Source: Trogon surrucura
Taxonomy: Eukaryota; Chordata; Aves; Trogoniformes; Trogonidae
DNA length: 64,000 bases
NCBI GenBank assembly: GCA_020746105.1
Contig: CM036642.1
Location: forward strand, 3,441,501 to 3,505,500
Direction of reading: 5' to 3'
Shown: positions 10,710-22,995 of the stretch, in pieces
Layout of the letters: each line of letters opens with the position of its first letter
Numbering within the stretch: the stretch's first letter is position 1
Position numbers and translations under genes: made by a program
The notes under the pieces: model-generated
Told to the model about the DNA's origin: nothing
Databases searched by the model: none
Seen by the model: the letters and a program-made list of their open reading frames with translations, nothing else

Positions 10710-13700
10710 CAGTGAAAATTTGAGGCATGAGTAGACCAAAACCATGGCACAGTGTGTGCTTATCTAAAGTTCAGCCAGAACAGAGTGACTCTCCTACCTT
10801 TGGATATGTCTGAAATTAAAATGTCACGGCTCAGATTCCCACTTTTGCTCGTGATGAGTTATGTCCTGTGCCACAATTCTTTCCTTGCAGTGACCGATGG
10901 TTTTCTGGAAGTGAGATGCAGCTCCTGTATTAGAGCAAAAGAGGCTGAAGCTGCTGCTGGAATTCCCTTTCTGCCATTGGGCATAAAAAGTGGGTTTTTG
11001 TTTTCTGCTTGCGGGGGTGATTGTAGGACTAACAAGTGACCCTGCCTCAAACTACCCATGAGGTGTCTGAAGTCAGAAAGTGCTACTGGGAGATGGCTCC
11101 TCCATAATTCTTCATTATAGTGGCACTGTTTTCTGCCTAAGAAGCGATCACTATGGCTCATAATTAGGGATTTTGGACTTACGTGCTTGAACGGTCCGTT
11201 GTAAACTGTGAATGGTAAATGTGAAATTTCTGATGCCTTTATACTGTCAGAAACAGCTTTAAAAGCTGAAATAAATCTTTAAATAGTTTTCTCGCGTCAC
11301 ATAAAAACCAATGGAGGATCATCTTTGTCCACATAGTGAGCAGTACCCTTTTTTCTTTTTGGTTTTGTTAAATCCATAGAAATACCTCAGTTTACATATG
11401 GATAAGACAGGTCTTCTCATTTTTTTTCTATTCTTCCCAGGGCAGTTTTTAAGCTTAATTGAATTAGTACAACTAGGGAAGCCTTATTTCTTATAGCAGG
11501 ACAAACCAAATGGTCCCATTCAAATATCCACTTCTTTCTTTTTGGAATTTGCTTCACAATTTAGATTAAACATTTCTGAATTGGTTTAATCACTAGGTGC
11601 AGTGTATCGCCAGATTAAATATCTGCAGCGGTTTAGTGAGGCATCAGTGGGTCTTTGTGGTCTCTTTTCTCAATTTATCCTGTAAAAAACTAAATGCCGC
11701 TTTGTTTCATTATCATTTAAGTGTTTTGGCAAGGACGTCAGCCAGATTTTACAGCCTTTCCACCTTTTCCCTCCAATTCCTGTAATCAGGCTGTTTTAAA
11801 AGCTGGTATCTGATTATTCCTCTATTAGTTTCCCCCAAAGCGTATCTTCTCAGAAGCAAAAGGTGATTAGACCCACTAATGCTGCTGGATTACCACACCG
11901 GGTACAGTCGCCTTAAAAAAGCTCCTGTTTAGAAAATGAGACAAAAGTCCAAAACTGGATGAGGACTTCAATTGTGGCAAAACCTGAGATTATAAAAATG
12001 CCTTTAACGTTCTTCTGTTCTTCCTATTTGTTTCGACTAGATCATTTCAGACATGATACCGTGGACGTGCATAGGCTACATATTTCGCACCCCCAGTGAA
12101 CGGGATGCAGGAGCTTAAGGGAGTTAGAGCAGGCTTTTGCCACCCAGCTGCTGGCTGCTAAATACCTCTTACATTTTGATTTAATGACCAACGTGGATTT
12201 GCATAGAAAAAAAAAAAATCATAGGAAAAAATGCTGAAAATTTCGCGCGTGTGTGTGTATTCTATAAATAAGTGTTTCCCCACGCACCACAAGCGAAGGG
12301 CTGCTTCGGTTGATATTTTAACGTTACTTTTTAGTATCAGCCAGGCAGCTGGTTTTGTTCCTCCCTTTCTCCCTTGCCAAACACTTTCCTTTTACACTTG
12401 GTAGCAATGAGGTGTCGGTGTAGTATTGCTAACTGAAGCATTCAAGACTCAAGTGTCAGGTGCCTAACACCACGACTCTTAAAACAATGAGATTGGGAAG
12501 GCAATACGTTCGTTTCTCTTTGGGCTACGTTTTACAAGGTCTTCCTCCTCAGCCACGAGTGTTAAAGGCGTCTTCCTTTTTCTAGCCCCCTTTTAATGAA
12601 AACTGATAGTGCCACGATAACCGGAACTGTGTTTCATGGCAGACGCTGTAAAAACGATGCCGTAAGAACAAGGTGGCAGGAAAGCCCTGTTGCCAGAGAG
12701 TTAGATGTCTCTGAGCTGTAAAAGGCATTTATAGATCGTGGCTGAGGGACGTGGGGTCAAACATTGCGAGTCTGACCTCATCTGTACTCAGCCAAGTCCT
12801 CGCCGACTCCAGCGGGAGCTCGGCTGGAGTGAGGAGATGGAGACGTGTCCTACTTAGAAGTTGAGACCCTGCCTTGTTGGCGGGGGGTTGTTTTGTTTGG
12901 TTGTTTTGATTTGGGAAGCGACAAGAGATAAACACTGCTCGGCGAAACAAAGGGAGCTGTAACCAGGCTGTGCTCATTACAAAAGCGTGATATTTAATGA
13001 TGGGGATTAAACAGAGCAGAAAATACATTTCTTTTCTGGTGGTTCAGGTGCTTTTTCCCCCACTGCCTTTGCTGCACACGAGTCCGTGAGAAGCATTTAG
13101 ATGTATTCAATGCAATCTATGATTTTAGGGCAGGGCAATTTCTCATCCTGTTTTAGAAAGAAAAAAGAAACCAATCTGGTGTGGCAGACAGCGGGTTTAC
13201 CCAACCGGGCTCTGATCTCAGTGTTTCAGAGGATGTAAGATCTTGTCTCAAGCGTTTCTGTCGGGACCCCTTGGGGAAAGAGAGAGGAAGGCGGCAAAAC
13301 CAAAAAGGTACAAAGGCAATTTTAAAAATTACATTTTAAAATGCCTTTTAATGAGCAACTCTGCTAAGAGCACCTGCCATTTACTTCCACGTAAGGTCTC
13401 TGGAAGGTTTGGTGGATGTTTTACAGTGGTTATTTGCAGTAGGCCATAGTATTTATATTTCTGAGCGTGCGCAGTTTCCGAGAGAAATCCTATCAAAACT
13501 CCTCGTGTAAATGCAGGTTCCTCAGAGGAGCAGTGGATTTGGGTGTTCGTTGTACCTGGGGGTAAATTGTTCCATCCAAAACCCCCTGCTCACCCTCGGG
13601 ACCCAACGAGGTCCCAGTTTGGCTCAGCCAGAGCTATTCTGACCCTTTGACCAGCCAGACATCACTGCTGGCTACAAATGACAAGCACTTTCAAAAATCA

Positions 13701-14455
13701 GACCTTACAGCTTCTTTGTTGGCTCGAGCAAGTGGCCGCTTCCATGTGAAAAAAACAGGAAAAAAAGGACAGACCCTAATCTTCATTATTTTCATGTAAT
13801 TCTGGAGAAATACTGTTAGCTGGAACTCTGCAGTTATTCCCAGAACGGAGAGCATCAGGGCAGGTACACGAAATCTTTATTTTTCTAAGCAATTTGACCT
13901 ATAGTGTAGGGAGGAGTGCTGAACATGCAGAGAATCATTGCAAAGAATTTTAGGAAACATTCCTCTCCTTCCTTGTGTCCCGTGCAAGTCTTATCTGTAA
14001 TAACCCCTTTCTGAGGTTACTGCACTTGTATCTGTATTCTGCCACAGAACAGATATATTCTGCTCAGCTGAAGCACAGGGAAGCACTCAGAGAGTAGAGG
14101 GATTTTTGATCTTGTCTGAGCATACCGAGGGAAAAAAAAAATTAATGCTTTTCTCTGCCTTCTTAGCATCTTAATTTCAAATAAACTGCCTCAAAACTAT
14201 GATGCTGTAAAACAAGGGGAAAAGAAAAGCTCTTAAAGGAAATGCTCTTAAACATAAGGATATGAGATAATGAAACAGACTACTGGGATAAGCATATTTA
14301 TTGGGTTTGTTATGTATCAAATGTAACAAAAGTAAAGTGTCTGAAGAACTCCATGTGTGGTTCCTTCACACTCTTTGATCACACAATTCCCCCTTTAATT
14401 CAGATGCAGTAGAGCTTAAGTGGCTTCATTGATGTGTTAAGTGTGGAATGATTTT
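10710..14455. other. Unique non-coding sequence
   Basis: No coding exon, RNA gene or clear repeat is seen. Short open frames of up to 100 codons occur on both strands without features. CGCGCGTGTGTGTGTAT near 12244 is a short alternating purine-pyrimidine run. Confidence 0.55.
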
Positions 14456-14460
14456 TGTAT

Positions 14461-14502
14461 AAAATAAAAAAAAAAAAAAAAGAAGAAAGAAAAAAAAAAA
14501 AA
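14461..14502. repeat. A-rich low-complexity tract
   Basis: Two long A runs separated by GAAGAAAG. No adjacent retroelement body is recognised. Confidence 0.9.
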
Positions 14503-15374
14503 GGCCCCATTATGTGTCCAGAAAAGCCTTGTGTGCACTTGTTTATTGAGACAGGAAGTCGGTTTCCCACACCGAACAACGGTGCCGAAACACTGAAAAA
14601 TTGTGTAGGGAAGAAAAGTAAAGGAAACTTAATTTTCTACCTGGCAGAAATCGGCCTCCGGAGGAAGAAGTAGACAATGAGATTGGGCTTAAACTGAATA
14701 ATAGAGCCTGATTGATTTTAGGAAAACGCTCCACACCACTTACATAGGGGGTTCATGTGCTGCTTTTGTTACTAAAACGCGGGGCTTTGGGACAAGCGTC
14801 TTTGTAGTCCGGCTGCTGCTTCAGTATTGCAGCCACTGCTGCATTGCCCAGAAAACACCCAGAAGAAGGGCTGTCAGGTAGAAACACAGCATTTAAATAC
14901 ATATTAAAAAAATAAAAGGACTGCTTTTAGGTCTTTTCTGATCGGTTCATTGCTGACAGAAGTCTGCGTGAGGCCCTTCTGCAGAAAGCCCTGGGTGCTG
15001 CAGGGGTGTAAATCGGGAGAGTTTCTTTTAGCCGAGACAAAGGAGCCGCTCGCCGCTCCCGCACCTGATGCTCTGGGCCAGCCTTGTCACGCAGCAGCAC
15101 GGCGAAACGTATTGGTTCTGCACGGCCTGGATTTTAAGATTGAAAACAACCAACCAAACAAATCACGCGGGAAGATTTTTAGGCTGTTTATATGGAATTT
15201 TAACGTGATTAATAACAGCGCTCAGTCTCCTCTTTGGTGAGCGAGCGTTATGGGCTGAGAGTGAAATATCGTGTGGGCATTTCTTGGTGTTTTCAGAGCA
15301 GCCATGAGTCCCCAGAAGGGTCAGAAGTGCAGCGGGCCCAGTGCTGTGGGCTCAGAGCCCAGGGTTTTAATCGG
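14503..15374. other. Unique non-coding sequence
   Basis: Nothing recognised. A modest CpG cluster lies at about 15048-15106. Confidence 0.55.
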
Positions 15375-15505
15375 AGGAAACAAACCCAAGGGCTGAGGAG
15401 CAAGACGGGCACAAAGACATCAAGTGACTCACCAAAGGTCACGTAATCCCGTGGTAGCAGAGACCAGTATAAATACCAGAATTCACAGGTTCGGTGTTTT
15501 GCTGC
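15375..15505 (+). mobile_element. MIR-type SINE fossil, plus orientation
   Basis: The central block CAAGTGACTCACCAAAGGTC followed by ACGTAATCCCGTGGTAGCAGAG matches the MIR core pattern (aagtgacttgcccaaggtcacacag, then gtggcagag). The trailing ATACCAGAATTCACAGG corresponds to the degraded 3' part. It is highly diverged and encodes no protein. Confidence 0.6.
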
Positions 15506-16685
15506 AATTTCATGTTTCCTGACTTTTCTCTGGTTTTATTCTGCAAATTATGATGTCTTCTACCCTGGCCACAGCAGTGTGCTTTTGTGCTCGGCGCTAA
15601 GGTCCCTCTGCGCTTCGGAAGCTCGCAAAAATGTGCAGTTTCCTAGATTCTGGTGCCAAACCCAAGGCTATTCCAAACCAACACACACACAAAAAGCCCT
15701 CCGAGATGCAGAGCTGGCCTTTGTAAATATTACCCTGAGGTGGAAACAGTCGCAGGGCACAGACACCCGCTTCCCTTTGCCCCCCAACGGGTGGGTTTGC
15801 AGGACCTTGGTGACCATCAGAGGTTCTCGCTGGCTCCGTCCCTCCCAGGGGGAGAAGGGCTGAAAAGCAGTTGTTCCTTTTACCTGGATGCCAAACCTCC
15901 TTCACAAACGAGTGTGTTTCTACGTCATCTGAACTTGAGTACTTTTACCGGCCTCTTTTTCATCCCTGTAAGGCAGGAGTTGGAGGGAAACCACGCGTGC
16001 ACTCTCCCCCTGGCACATGCAGCTCCCTCTCCCACATCGCTGCTCTCCCCGAGCCTTTTCCAGCCCATATAAAACTCTTCTTCCTTTCAGCACCATCTCC
16101 CCACACCCAACACATTCCTTTCATGTGCACGGACCCAGGGCCTTATCTCTCACTCTCGCCCTAATTATGAAATGTGTGGTATGCTGCTGCTCCATGAGAA
16201 CAGAGCGAGCTGCAACTGGGCAGAAGTTAAAGGACTCTTCTTGTTGCTCTTCAGGCAAGCCAGGCTCAGGGTAAACTGGCAGTCATTGGTGGTTGTTTTT
16301 TTTTTTTTAATTTCTTTTTCCTTGAGGAAAAAAAAAAAATAATTGAAATTATCATTAATCCCTGTATCTTGCTTACAAGGATGGCTTACGGAAGGTTGTT
16401 TGCACTGGGCTAACCTCTCCACACCGAACAGGGGTCTGAAGCATCTGAACATTTGTTTGTCACTCCTGACAGACACAGAGGCAGCACAGAGGATTTGGGT
16501 GCTGAGCTCCCGAGCTCGATCTGGGGCTCCAGCTGTTTCGGTCTTGCTGCATCTCGCCGTCGGCACAGGTCAGCACAGACATTTCTCTCTGTTCTTGAGA
16601 GATGCAGGACCTCGGTACGTAGCAGGAGGCTTTCTGTGTCTGGCAGGCATGTGGTCCTTAAAATGCAACTGTCAGACACTTTGCA
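15506..16685. other. Unique non-coding sequence
   Basis: GC content is moderate and several overlapping open frames of 84-145 codons lie on both strands. They overlap in conflicting frames and show no domain, signal peptide or splice pattern. A T-run followed by an A-run near 16299-16340 could fold back as a weak hairpin. Confidence 0.5.
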
Positions 16686-16789
16686 GTGGGATTTTCAAAG
16701 CGGATGACTACTGGCTTATGTCTGCTCCACCAAAACGGTCTGTAGCAGCAAGACAGCTAGGCCAAGATAAATGCCTTTGAAAATCCCAC
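16686..16789. mobile_element. 104-bp hairpin element with perfect 15-bp inverted arms
   Basis: GTGGGATTTTCAAAG at 16686-16700 and its exact reverse complement CTTTGAAAATCCCAC at 16775-16789 bracket a 74-base interior with no open frame. The arm sequence recurs at 23361 (GGGATTTTCA), which marks a dispersed family. Similar short palindromic elements are common fossils in sauropsid genomes. A MITE-like, non-autonomous DNA element is the simplest reading; transposase and target-site duplications are not visible. Confidence 0.6.
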
Positions 16790-17039
16790 CGTGGAATACT
16801 GCGTATCTGAGAGCTGCATCTGAATTGTGCAAAAAAAACCCCCCTCCCCAATTATTTAAAAACATAAGCTACATTGTGCTCTCCTGGCCATCCGTTCCGA
16901 GAGAGGAGCATGTTCGTGACCTGTCACCAATTCTCGCTCCTCCTGACCCTCCCCCTATCCCCACTTTGTCAGCCCTTAGTGAACCAAAAACTGGCTTTTC
17001 TGATTTGAGTCATGATTCAGCCTGATGCGATTTGAAATG
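16790..17039. other. Unique non-coding sequence
   Basis: No recognisable feature. An A run followed by C runs lies near 16831-16850. Confidence 0.5.
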
Positions 17040-17360
17040 CCTGAATTCTTAACCCCCTGCATGATGGGGTTTTGTCTAATGGAAATGCCAGCAGCCTTTA
17101 AGTCAGGCACGGCAGCGTCTTGCCAGCCGCTATACCCAGCATGCTAAATAAATGATAAATATTGTTGCACATATGTTACATCTGCCAAAAGTCTCAACAT
17201 CACGCAATCATCGCGTGGCCTTTATAAGGTGATGAAAGGAGCAAAAACAACAACAAACCCCAACGCAAACATCAGATAGGCATTAGACATTCTCTGCCAG
17301 GGCAAATAAAATGTCCCCTTGGTGAAATACGCCTGTAAGGAAGGAGGATATCATTTATTA
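17040..17360. promoter_or_regulatory. Candidate AT-rich regulatory block
   Basis: No repeat signature or open frame is visible. It has clustered motifs such as CTAAATAAATGATAAATATTG parts at 17144-17164 and a C/EBP-like ATTGTTGCACA near 17161. The short imperfect palindrome CACGC...GCGTG spans about 17202-17218. Texture resembles conserved non-coding elements; function is inferred only. Confidence 0.25.
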
Positions 17361-18149
17361 GGTGAGGTAAAGAAGTGAACTGTGGGCATGCTGTGGATTC
17401 AGTTTCTACACCAGGACCCCCCAGCTCCCCTGTGTCCTTATTCTGCTGTTACTCTTTTCATTAGGAGGTACCAAGTGCTGCTTTTGAACACCAGGTTCGG
17501 GTGTGGGAGGAGAAGGGAAGGTAAACAAAGAAAACTCTGGAAGATTTTAAGTACCGATGCCACTTTTAAATGCGAGACACGTAGCCCCACATCACACCAA
17601 AGCGCTGCAGTGTGCTGAAGGTTGGTATACACTGCCCAAGGCAGGAATTTTTAGCGTCTCTTGCTCAAGAAGGGTCATTTGGCTGGTCACAGGCAAGACT
17701 GGGGTCAGTCTTGGTGCCACCACTCAGGAGCTTGCGAATTCCTTGCCTCTCTGAGGTTTGTGGGGGTTACCTTGAAGGGCACCCCACTTCTGCAAGGGCC
17801 TCGCTCCGCCTGCGGGAAGGAGAGAGCGGGGAGAGGGTGAGCAGAGGGAGGAGGCGGCTGCCAGCGCGCTCTGCACCAGCTGGGTGCCGGGGAGGAAGGA
17901 TGCTGAAGTGCTAATGCATCTTCCTTCCCTCCAGCAGGAATGAGCCGCTGCAGAGCCTCAGAGGAGGGTTTCAGAGGCAGGGCCCCTCCTGAGGGGAGGA
18001 GCGGAGGGGAGGTGGAGCTGCTCCACCTCTTGCCCAAGGCTCTGCCTAAGGGCAAAATCTCAGCCCGAGCAGCGTATTCCTCTCTCTGCCTCCCTCCTTA
18101 AAAATAAGGGTCACAGTGGCATTTACCTTGAAGTCGATTGAGAGACATT
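17361..18149. other. Unique sequence with a GC-rich stretch
   Basis: 17760-18060 is about 60 percent GC and purine-rich, but CpG is depleted relative to expectation, so it is not a convincing CpG island. Open frames of 100-116 codons here follow from the base composition. Confidence 0.5.
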
Positions 18150-18320
18150 GAACTCCCAGAGTGTGACATGTGTGTTTCCTATTAAGAAAGCAGTTCCAGA
18201 CTAATAACCATTTTTAATGGCTGTTGTTGTGCTTTGCACTAAATGATATCAGCTATTATTGCATGGGAAAGGCAAAGGAGCCTGGAAAATTTAATGAAAT
18301 CCTTCTTCTGTGGAAATTTC
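18150..18320. promoter_or_regulatory. Candidate AT-rich regulatory block
   Basis: Clustered TAAT and POU-like motifs, including ACTAATAACC, TTTTTAATGG and ATTATTGCATGG (18255-18266), without repeat signature or open frame. Possible enhancer; conservation not visible here. Confidence 0.25.
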
Positions 18321-19469
18321 AGAGGGGATCAAAGATGCTCCCCAGCTTTTCTTGAGTCCAGGTGGAACATTTTCTAATTTGAGTGTGTGGTAGGGAACCC
18401 CTGGAAAAGCACTGCTGCAGAAAGCAGGTATAATTTTCCCTTTCCTTCTTTGTCTTAGCTCAAGCAGCTGTTGGAAGCCACGTAATTTACTTAAGACAAA
18501 TGAGAATAGAATGGCTTGGGAAGGTCAGTGCAACGGTGGGGACAGTGGCAGAGGGCAGGAGGAATGGTGTTTGGTCAGTCCTTTGAAGAGGAGTGCACAC
18601 GCTTGAAAATCCAACCGACCTGGCTTGAAGTGTCCTTCTAACTTCGGATATGACATGTTCGTCATCCCGCATCGATAGAGAATGGTGTTGTCTGCGATTT
18701 ACAATTAGGGCGTACCGATATCTAATTTCCTCCGTGTTTGCTCCTCTGTTCTCGTCATGCGGATGCTTTCAGGAGGGAGTGGATGTGGCTGCTGGACATG
18801 TCTGCCTCTGAGCTGATTGTCTAGACTCACTGGTGTTCTGCAGAGGAAACGAATGTAGAATGTGATTCATCTTATCCTCAAGTGTATGTACAAAATAGGT
18901 CAGATGAGTTGTACCCCAACTATGGCTGTTTCTTTCCTTTGGCTCTAGTAGGAACCAAGGATGACCAGGTTTACAGAGTAAGGATCTTAGACGACAAGAG
19001 AGAGCCAAGGGCAGGTTTGTTGACTTTCACAATGTGTTTCATATTAGTTGTAGTCTATGACTGCAAGTTGAGAAAAATTCAAACCAGCCTGATGGTATTG
19101 AAGCAAATAAAATTTGTTTGAGGCCAAATGGTTTGTAATTTAGTTTAAGACCATGACTGTGAGTCTTAAAAATCCCAAACAGTGGGTCTTGCTGGCAAGT
19201 TGAGCATCTACTAACAACATGGCAGTGAAAGCAAAGGGTTTTATCCTCAGGGCTTGGTCCTAACATGTTTCGAGCTCCCCAGACCTCCCACTACTTCGGC
19301 GGGAAATGAAGGTGCCCAGTTCTTTGCAGGGTCTAACTCTAAGGACAGGCTGAATGCTCAAAGCGATAAATCATCTTTGTCCCATTAACTTTGACAGAGT
19401 TACCTCCCTTTAGACCACATGCAGAGGTACTCCTGGTATCTACAGAGGAAATCTGCAAGTCAGGGTGAT
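18321..19469. other. Unique non-coding sequence
   Basis: No feature recognised. Open frames are below 80 codons. Confidence 0.55.
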
Positions 19470-19690
19470 CCATTTTGATTATCCTATTAAAAGGATGCAG
19501 CCTGTTTTCCAAATGCACAGAAATCTAACTAACTTAGTTGCCCTAATTAGCCCCTGCTGCAATTTCCACCATGCTATTAAAATAGGTTATGCTCAAATGC
19601 AATGAAATGCTTGTAAATCAAGTGAGATTAAAAATCCTTTTGGCTGCAGAGATGTGTTTATCATAAAGACTATAACATCCTGAATTTTAA
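19470..19690. promoter_or_regulatory. Candidate homeodomain-rich regulatory block
   Basis: Contains the palindromic homeodomain site CTAATTAG at 19543-19550 plus several ATTA/GATTA cores and the ATGC-type motifs AAATGCA and AATGCAATG. No repeat or open frame explains the stretch. It is a plausible conserved enhancer, on motif density alone. Confidence 0.3.
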
Positions 19691-21363
19691 ACAATGCTGT
19701 ACACTGCTGAGGGAGTCAGGGTTCGCGGGGAGGAGCAGTCGCTTTTATTGCATCCGCTGAAGAACAAAGAAACATTAAAAAAAAACCCAACAAATTTTCA
19801 GACACACAAAACCCTTTCTCTGAACCAACACAGGAATGAAGGCGTATGAAATCACACAGGAATGAAACCCTTATTGTAGGCCCAGTTTGGGGGTGAAAGG
19901 AGTCCAGTTGTCTGTGTGATTTCATCACAGATATTTGGATCTGGATTCGCTTGTACTATGCCCGGTGCTGCTTTCATTTCAGAAACCTTCAGCTGTGAGA
20001 GCCGTGCTCGCACACACCGAGTTTTGCTATGACATCCCTTCTTTTCTTTTGGATCTCTTTGCTTAGATCCCTTCTCAGGTACACACCCTCTCCCTCATAC
20101 TCCCCTCTCTTGTTCTGTGTAAAAAACGGGTCCGATGGACCTGAAACGTGTGAGGACGTGCTAAGATTTATCCTCGGTCCAGTTTCAGAGAGGTTAACTG
20201 CATTGTTGAAAATCAGTTAGGGAAGGCTGCAGCCAATTTTCAACCAAACCTCCCTTTGCAGCATCAGAGAAGAGCAAACTGGTTATTTTAAGCTGTTGTT
20301 ACTTCTGTTTATTCTAGCCGAATACTCACATCCCTCCCTCCGACTTTGCCGGGGCGGCTGCGAGCGTTGCTGTGCTGCTGAAGAGCCTTCCTCGGTACAG
20401 CAGTTGTGCAGAAATCACTTTCCTCTGTCATTCCTCCTCGGCAGCAGCGACTTGTTATTCGCCAGGAATAGCTGCAGCTTAGCACCTGTTGTGCAGCCCG
20501 AGAGGCTATCATCTGGCGCGACACAAACAGAACTTATGTTCACAGGACTGGACCGACATCCTCTCCGTTTTTCCATAGAATTCTCCTTCTGTTTTACCAG
20601 ACAAATAATCTGTTGCGACTCTTATTGCTTCTTATCTTTTGCAGCTTGGACCGCTTCCATGCACCATTTTGTTCTCAAAGATGCCGAAGCTGATTCTTCA
20701 GCGCTAGCCAAAACAAACGAGAGTCTTGGCTGCCAGCGTGGTAGCAGCAGCTGGTTTCACTGTGGCTCCCTACACCTAACGCTGGGGCAGCTTTGGCTTC
20801 GAGAGGGATCCTTTTCCCTCATTAGGGGACTGTGAAGTTGTTCGGCTGATCCTGGTTTTAGTGGAGGTCTTTCTTAGAGATGTTTGTTTCTTGTGTGTGG
20901 TCCCAAGGCATCCTCTTGATAACGGATAAAGATGGCAACAAAAGACAAGGTCCAGCAAGTTTCCGAACTTCTGAGAATTCAGGTCGAGACTCAGCCTGGA
21001 TCTGAGCTGTCTGATTCTCTACTACTAGTCACTACTACATAGACACGAAGCAATTACACCGGCTGAGTAAGTTGTCACCTTCTGTTTTGCAGATGGAACC
21101 CCTCTTTTCCATGCTGCGCGTGTCCCTTCACATGTGCTGGAACAGTTAGGAAAAAAGGGGGACCTTGCAGCTGGGAAGATCACATAAACCAGATGGGTTT
21201 GGGGACTGCCCACAGATTTTGAGCACGTTTCCTGGTCTCTCACTGATTCTACTTAATGTCCCATCTGCAATAACAGTATTTTCCCACAGATTCGGTAGGG
21301 CTCTTGTGGGATACAGATAATAAAATTAGCAAGGTGTTTGGCTGTATAGGGCCTATGAAATTA
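19691..21363. other. Unique non-coding sequence, includes a 179-codon open frame
   Basis: The plus-strand open frame 20296-20835 is long for chance but is cysteine- and serine-rich with no recognised domain. It has no flanking splice signals of note and lies over a mixed-GC stretch with a small CpG cluster near 20340-20370. I do not accept it as a gene on sequence alone. Confidence 0.5.
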
Positions 21364-21427
21364 GGATGGATGGATGGATGGATGGATGGATGGATAGATA
21401 GGTAGATAGGTAGATGGATAGATGGAT
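21364..21427. repeat. (GGAT)n/(GATA)n tetranucleotide microsatellite
   Basis: About 16 units: pure GGAT/GATG phases first, then GATA and GGTA variants. The interruptions suggest ageing, but the pure part may still be length-polymorphic. Confidence 0.95.
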
Positions 21428-22295
21428 TCCTTTTGCAATATGGGAAGGCCAAGCTGGTCAAAAACTTCTAGATGCGTTGTCTCTTCTGAGCCAAAAGAAC
21501 ATCATGTCACCATGAAAATGCCACGCGTTTTATTTTAAAAGGACATTATGGCAAGGCTATAATCAGATATCTTAGTGCCTTAGACAGCTTCAGAACCTGA
21601 CTCAATAAAAACATGGCTGATCTCCAGCATTATGAGGAGAAGCAGGCTATCTGTGGGGACTTATCTCTGCCTGTAAAAGCTCTATTTTGGAGCGCTTTTG
21701 AGCACCCAAGTCCAGGCTTCTTGCTTGTTTGCTATTGAACAGGGACTTTTTGAGGGGGACACCAAAAAATATAGCAATGTGATATGATGCTTGGGTGGGG
21801 AAAGCTAATTGATTTGACAGTTAATCAAAAACTACTAAGGGAAAATCAATATAGAGTAAAACAATCTAGTCTTCTGTTCTATATCCTATTCCCAGTGGCA
21901 TTGTTGATTGTATAGCATCAATGTCATCCATTTTAGATGGAAATGTTACCAACTATAATGCCACTGTTGATGTTTCAAAATGATTCTAATCTCATTTCAA
22001 TAATAGCTTCTGTCTCTCTTAGTGACACACATGCCATAACATTCTTGGCTAAATTGACAGCGCTAATAACACACTCGGTTTTTATATTATTCGGACCACT
22101 GTCTGCATTTTTGAGCGTTCACAGTACGAAGGGCCTGCACCTTGTTTGAAAGCTCAGGTAAATGAGCGCTGACAGCGTTCTCGCAGCCCGCCTGGACATC
22201 GCCGGCGCTGCGTGGGCTCTTTGAGAGTCAACTCCTTGGTTATCAGGGATTTGGGGGCCAAGCAGAGGCCCCCGAGCTTCAGAGGTCTGGCTGGA
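21428..22295. other. Unique non-coding sequence with a small CpG cluster
   Basis: 22167-22213 contains eight CpG in about 47 bases (for example ATCGCCGGCGCTGCGTGG), in otherwise AT-rich sequence. No exon is visible. Confidence 0.5.
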
Positions 22296-22400
22296 GGCGA
22301 TTTACTCACAGTCACAGAGAGTAAGTCAGGAAGGGCAAGGTTAAGGCTGAGATGATGGCCAGTTTGTGGTTTAACTGCTGGGCTATGTACTTCCTCCCGA
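22296..22400 (+). mobile_element. MIR-type SINE fossil, plus orientation
   Basis: GATTTACTCACAGTCACAGA followed by GAGTAAGTCAGG and ending in TTTAACTGCTGGGCTATG matches the order of MIR core and 3' blocks (cacagtcacacagagtaagtcagg, then taaccactgggctatgctgcctcc). It is one of the clearer MIR copies in the window. Non-coding. Confidence 0.65.
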
Positions 22401-22939
22401 GGTCTTGAGCCTTTCGAAGTGGACTAAAAAAAAAAAATCCCGCAGGGGAATTCCTTGCTGGTTTTCTGGAAACTCTTCCTTTGCATCAAAGCCTGACATA
22501 CCGAGCGCGAAGGCTTTTGTGTGGTTTTATGGCACATTTTGCTTTCGTCCTGCTTGCAGCCCAGAAGCGAAAAATAGATGTGCCAACAGCCCAAGATGCT
22601 GCAATGATGGGCGAGGGTGAGATGGACACCTCATGATGAATCAGGTTCTCCAGACAAAGCATGGAATTTTCAGTTCCTGAACGTCTCATTCAGATGAAAT
22701 TTGGAGTATAGCTCATAGCCCTTGGATGGAGCAAGTGATAATTTGACTTCAAAATTTAAGGAGGTCTCTAGCACTTTTTATGGGGAAAATTCTGGTCTCT
22801 CAGCACAATTACTGTCTTCCCCCAACCTTTTCGTGTGCTGGGCTGAGCAATAAATGCCCTGACCAGGCAAAACAATGAAGCAGATGCTTAGTTACACACT
22901 TGATGTCAACTGTACCAAGCACGGGTCAGGCTCAGATTT
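22401..22939. other. Unique non-coding sequence
   Basis: Nothing recognised. Confidence 0.5.
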
Positions 22940-22995
22940 TAGCAGATAGAAAAGTCTCACTGGAGTCAATGGACTTGAAGTCTGTGCTGAATTTT
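22940..22995. repeat. Possible inverted-repeat interspersed element remnant
   Basis: TCTCACTGGAGTCAATGGAC resembles the 'cactggagtcaatgg' core of the dispersed palindromic sauropsid elements. The arms are not clear, so the call is weak. Confidence 0.35.

Noticed and set aside
10261..10728. Minus-strand 155-codon open frame
   Set aside because: Its N-terminal lysine/arginine-rich part is only the complement of the pyrimidine tract; the rest overlaps other frames in a CpG-rich patch.
16343..16780. Plus-strand 145-codon open frame
   Set aside because: Runs into the inverted-repeat element at 16686; no domain.
17760..18060. CpG island
   Set aside because: GC is high but CpG is only about 0.4 of expectation by hand count.
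20296..20835. Plus-strand 179-codon open frame as a gene
   Set aside because: No recognised domain, no supporting signals, biased composition.
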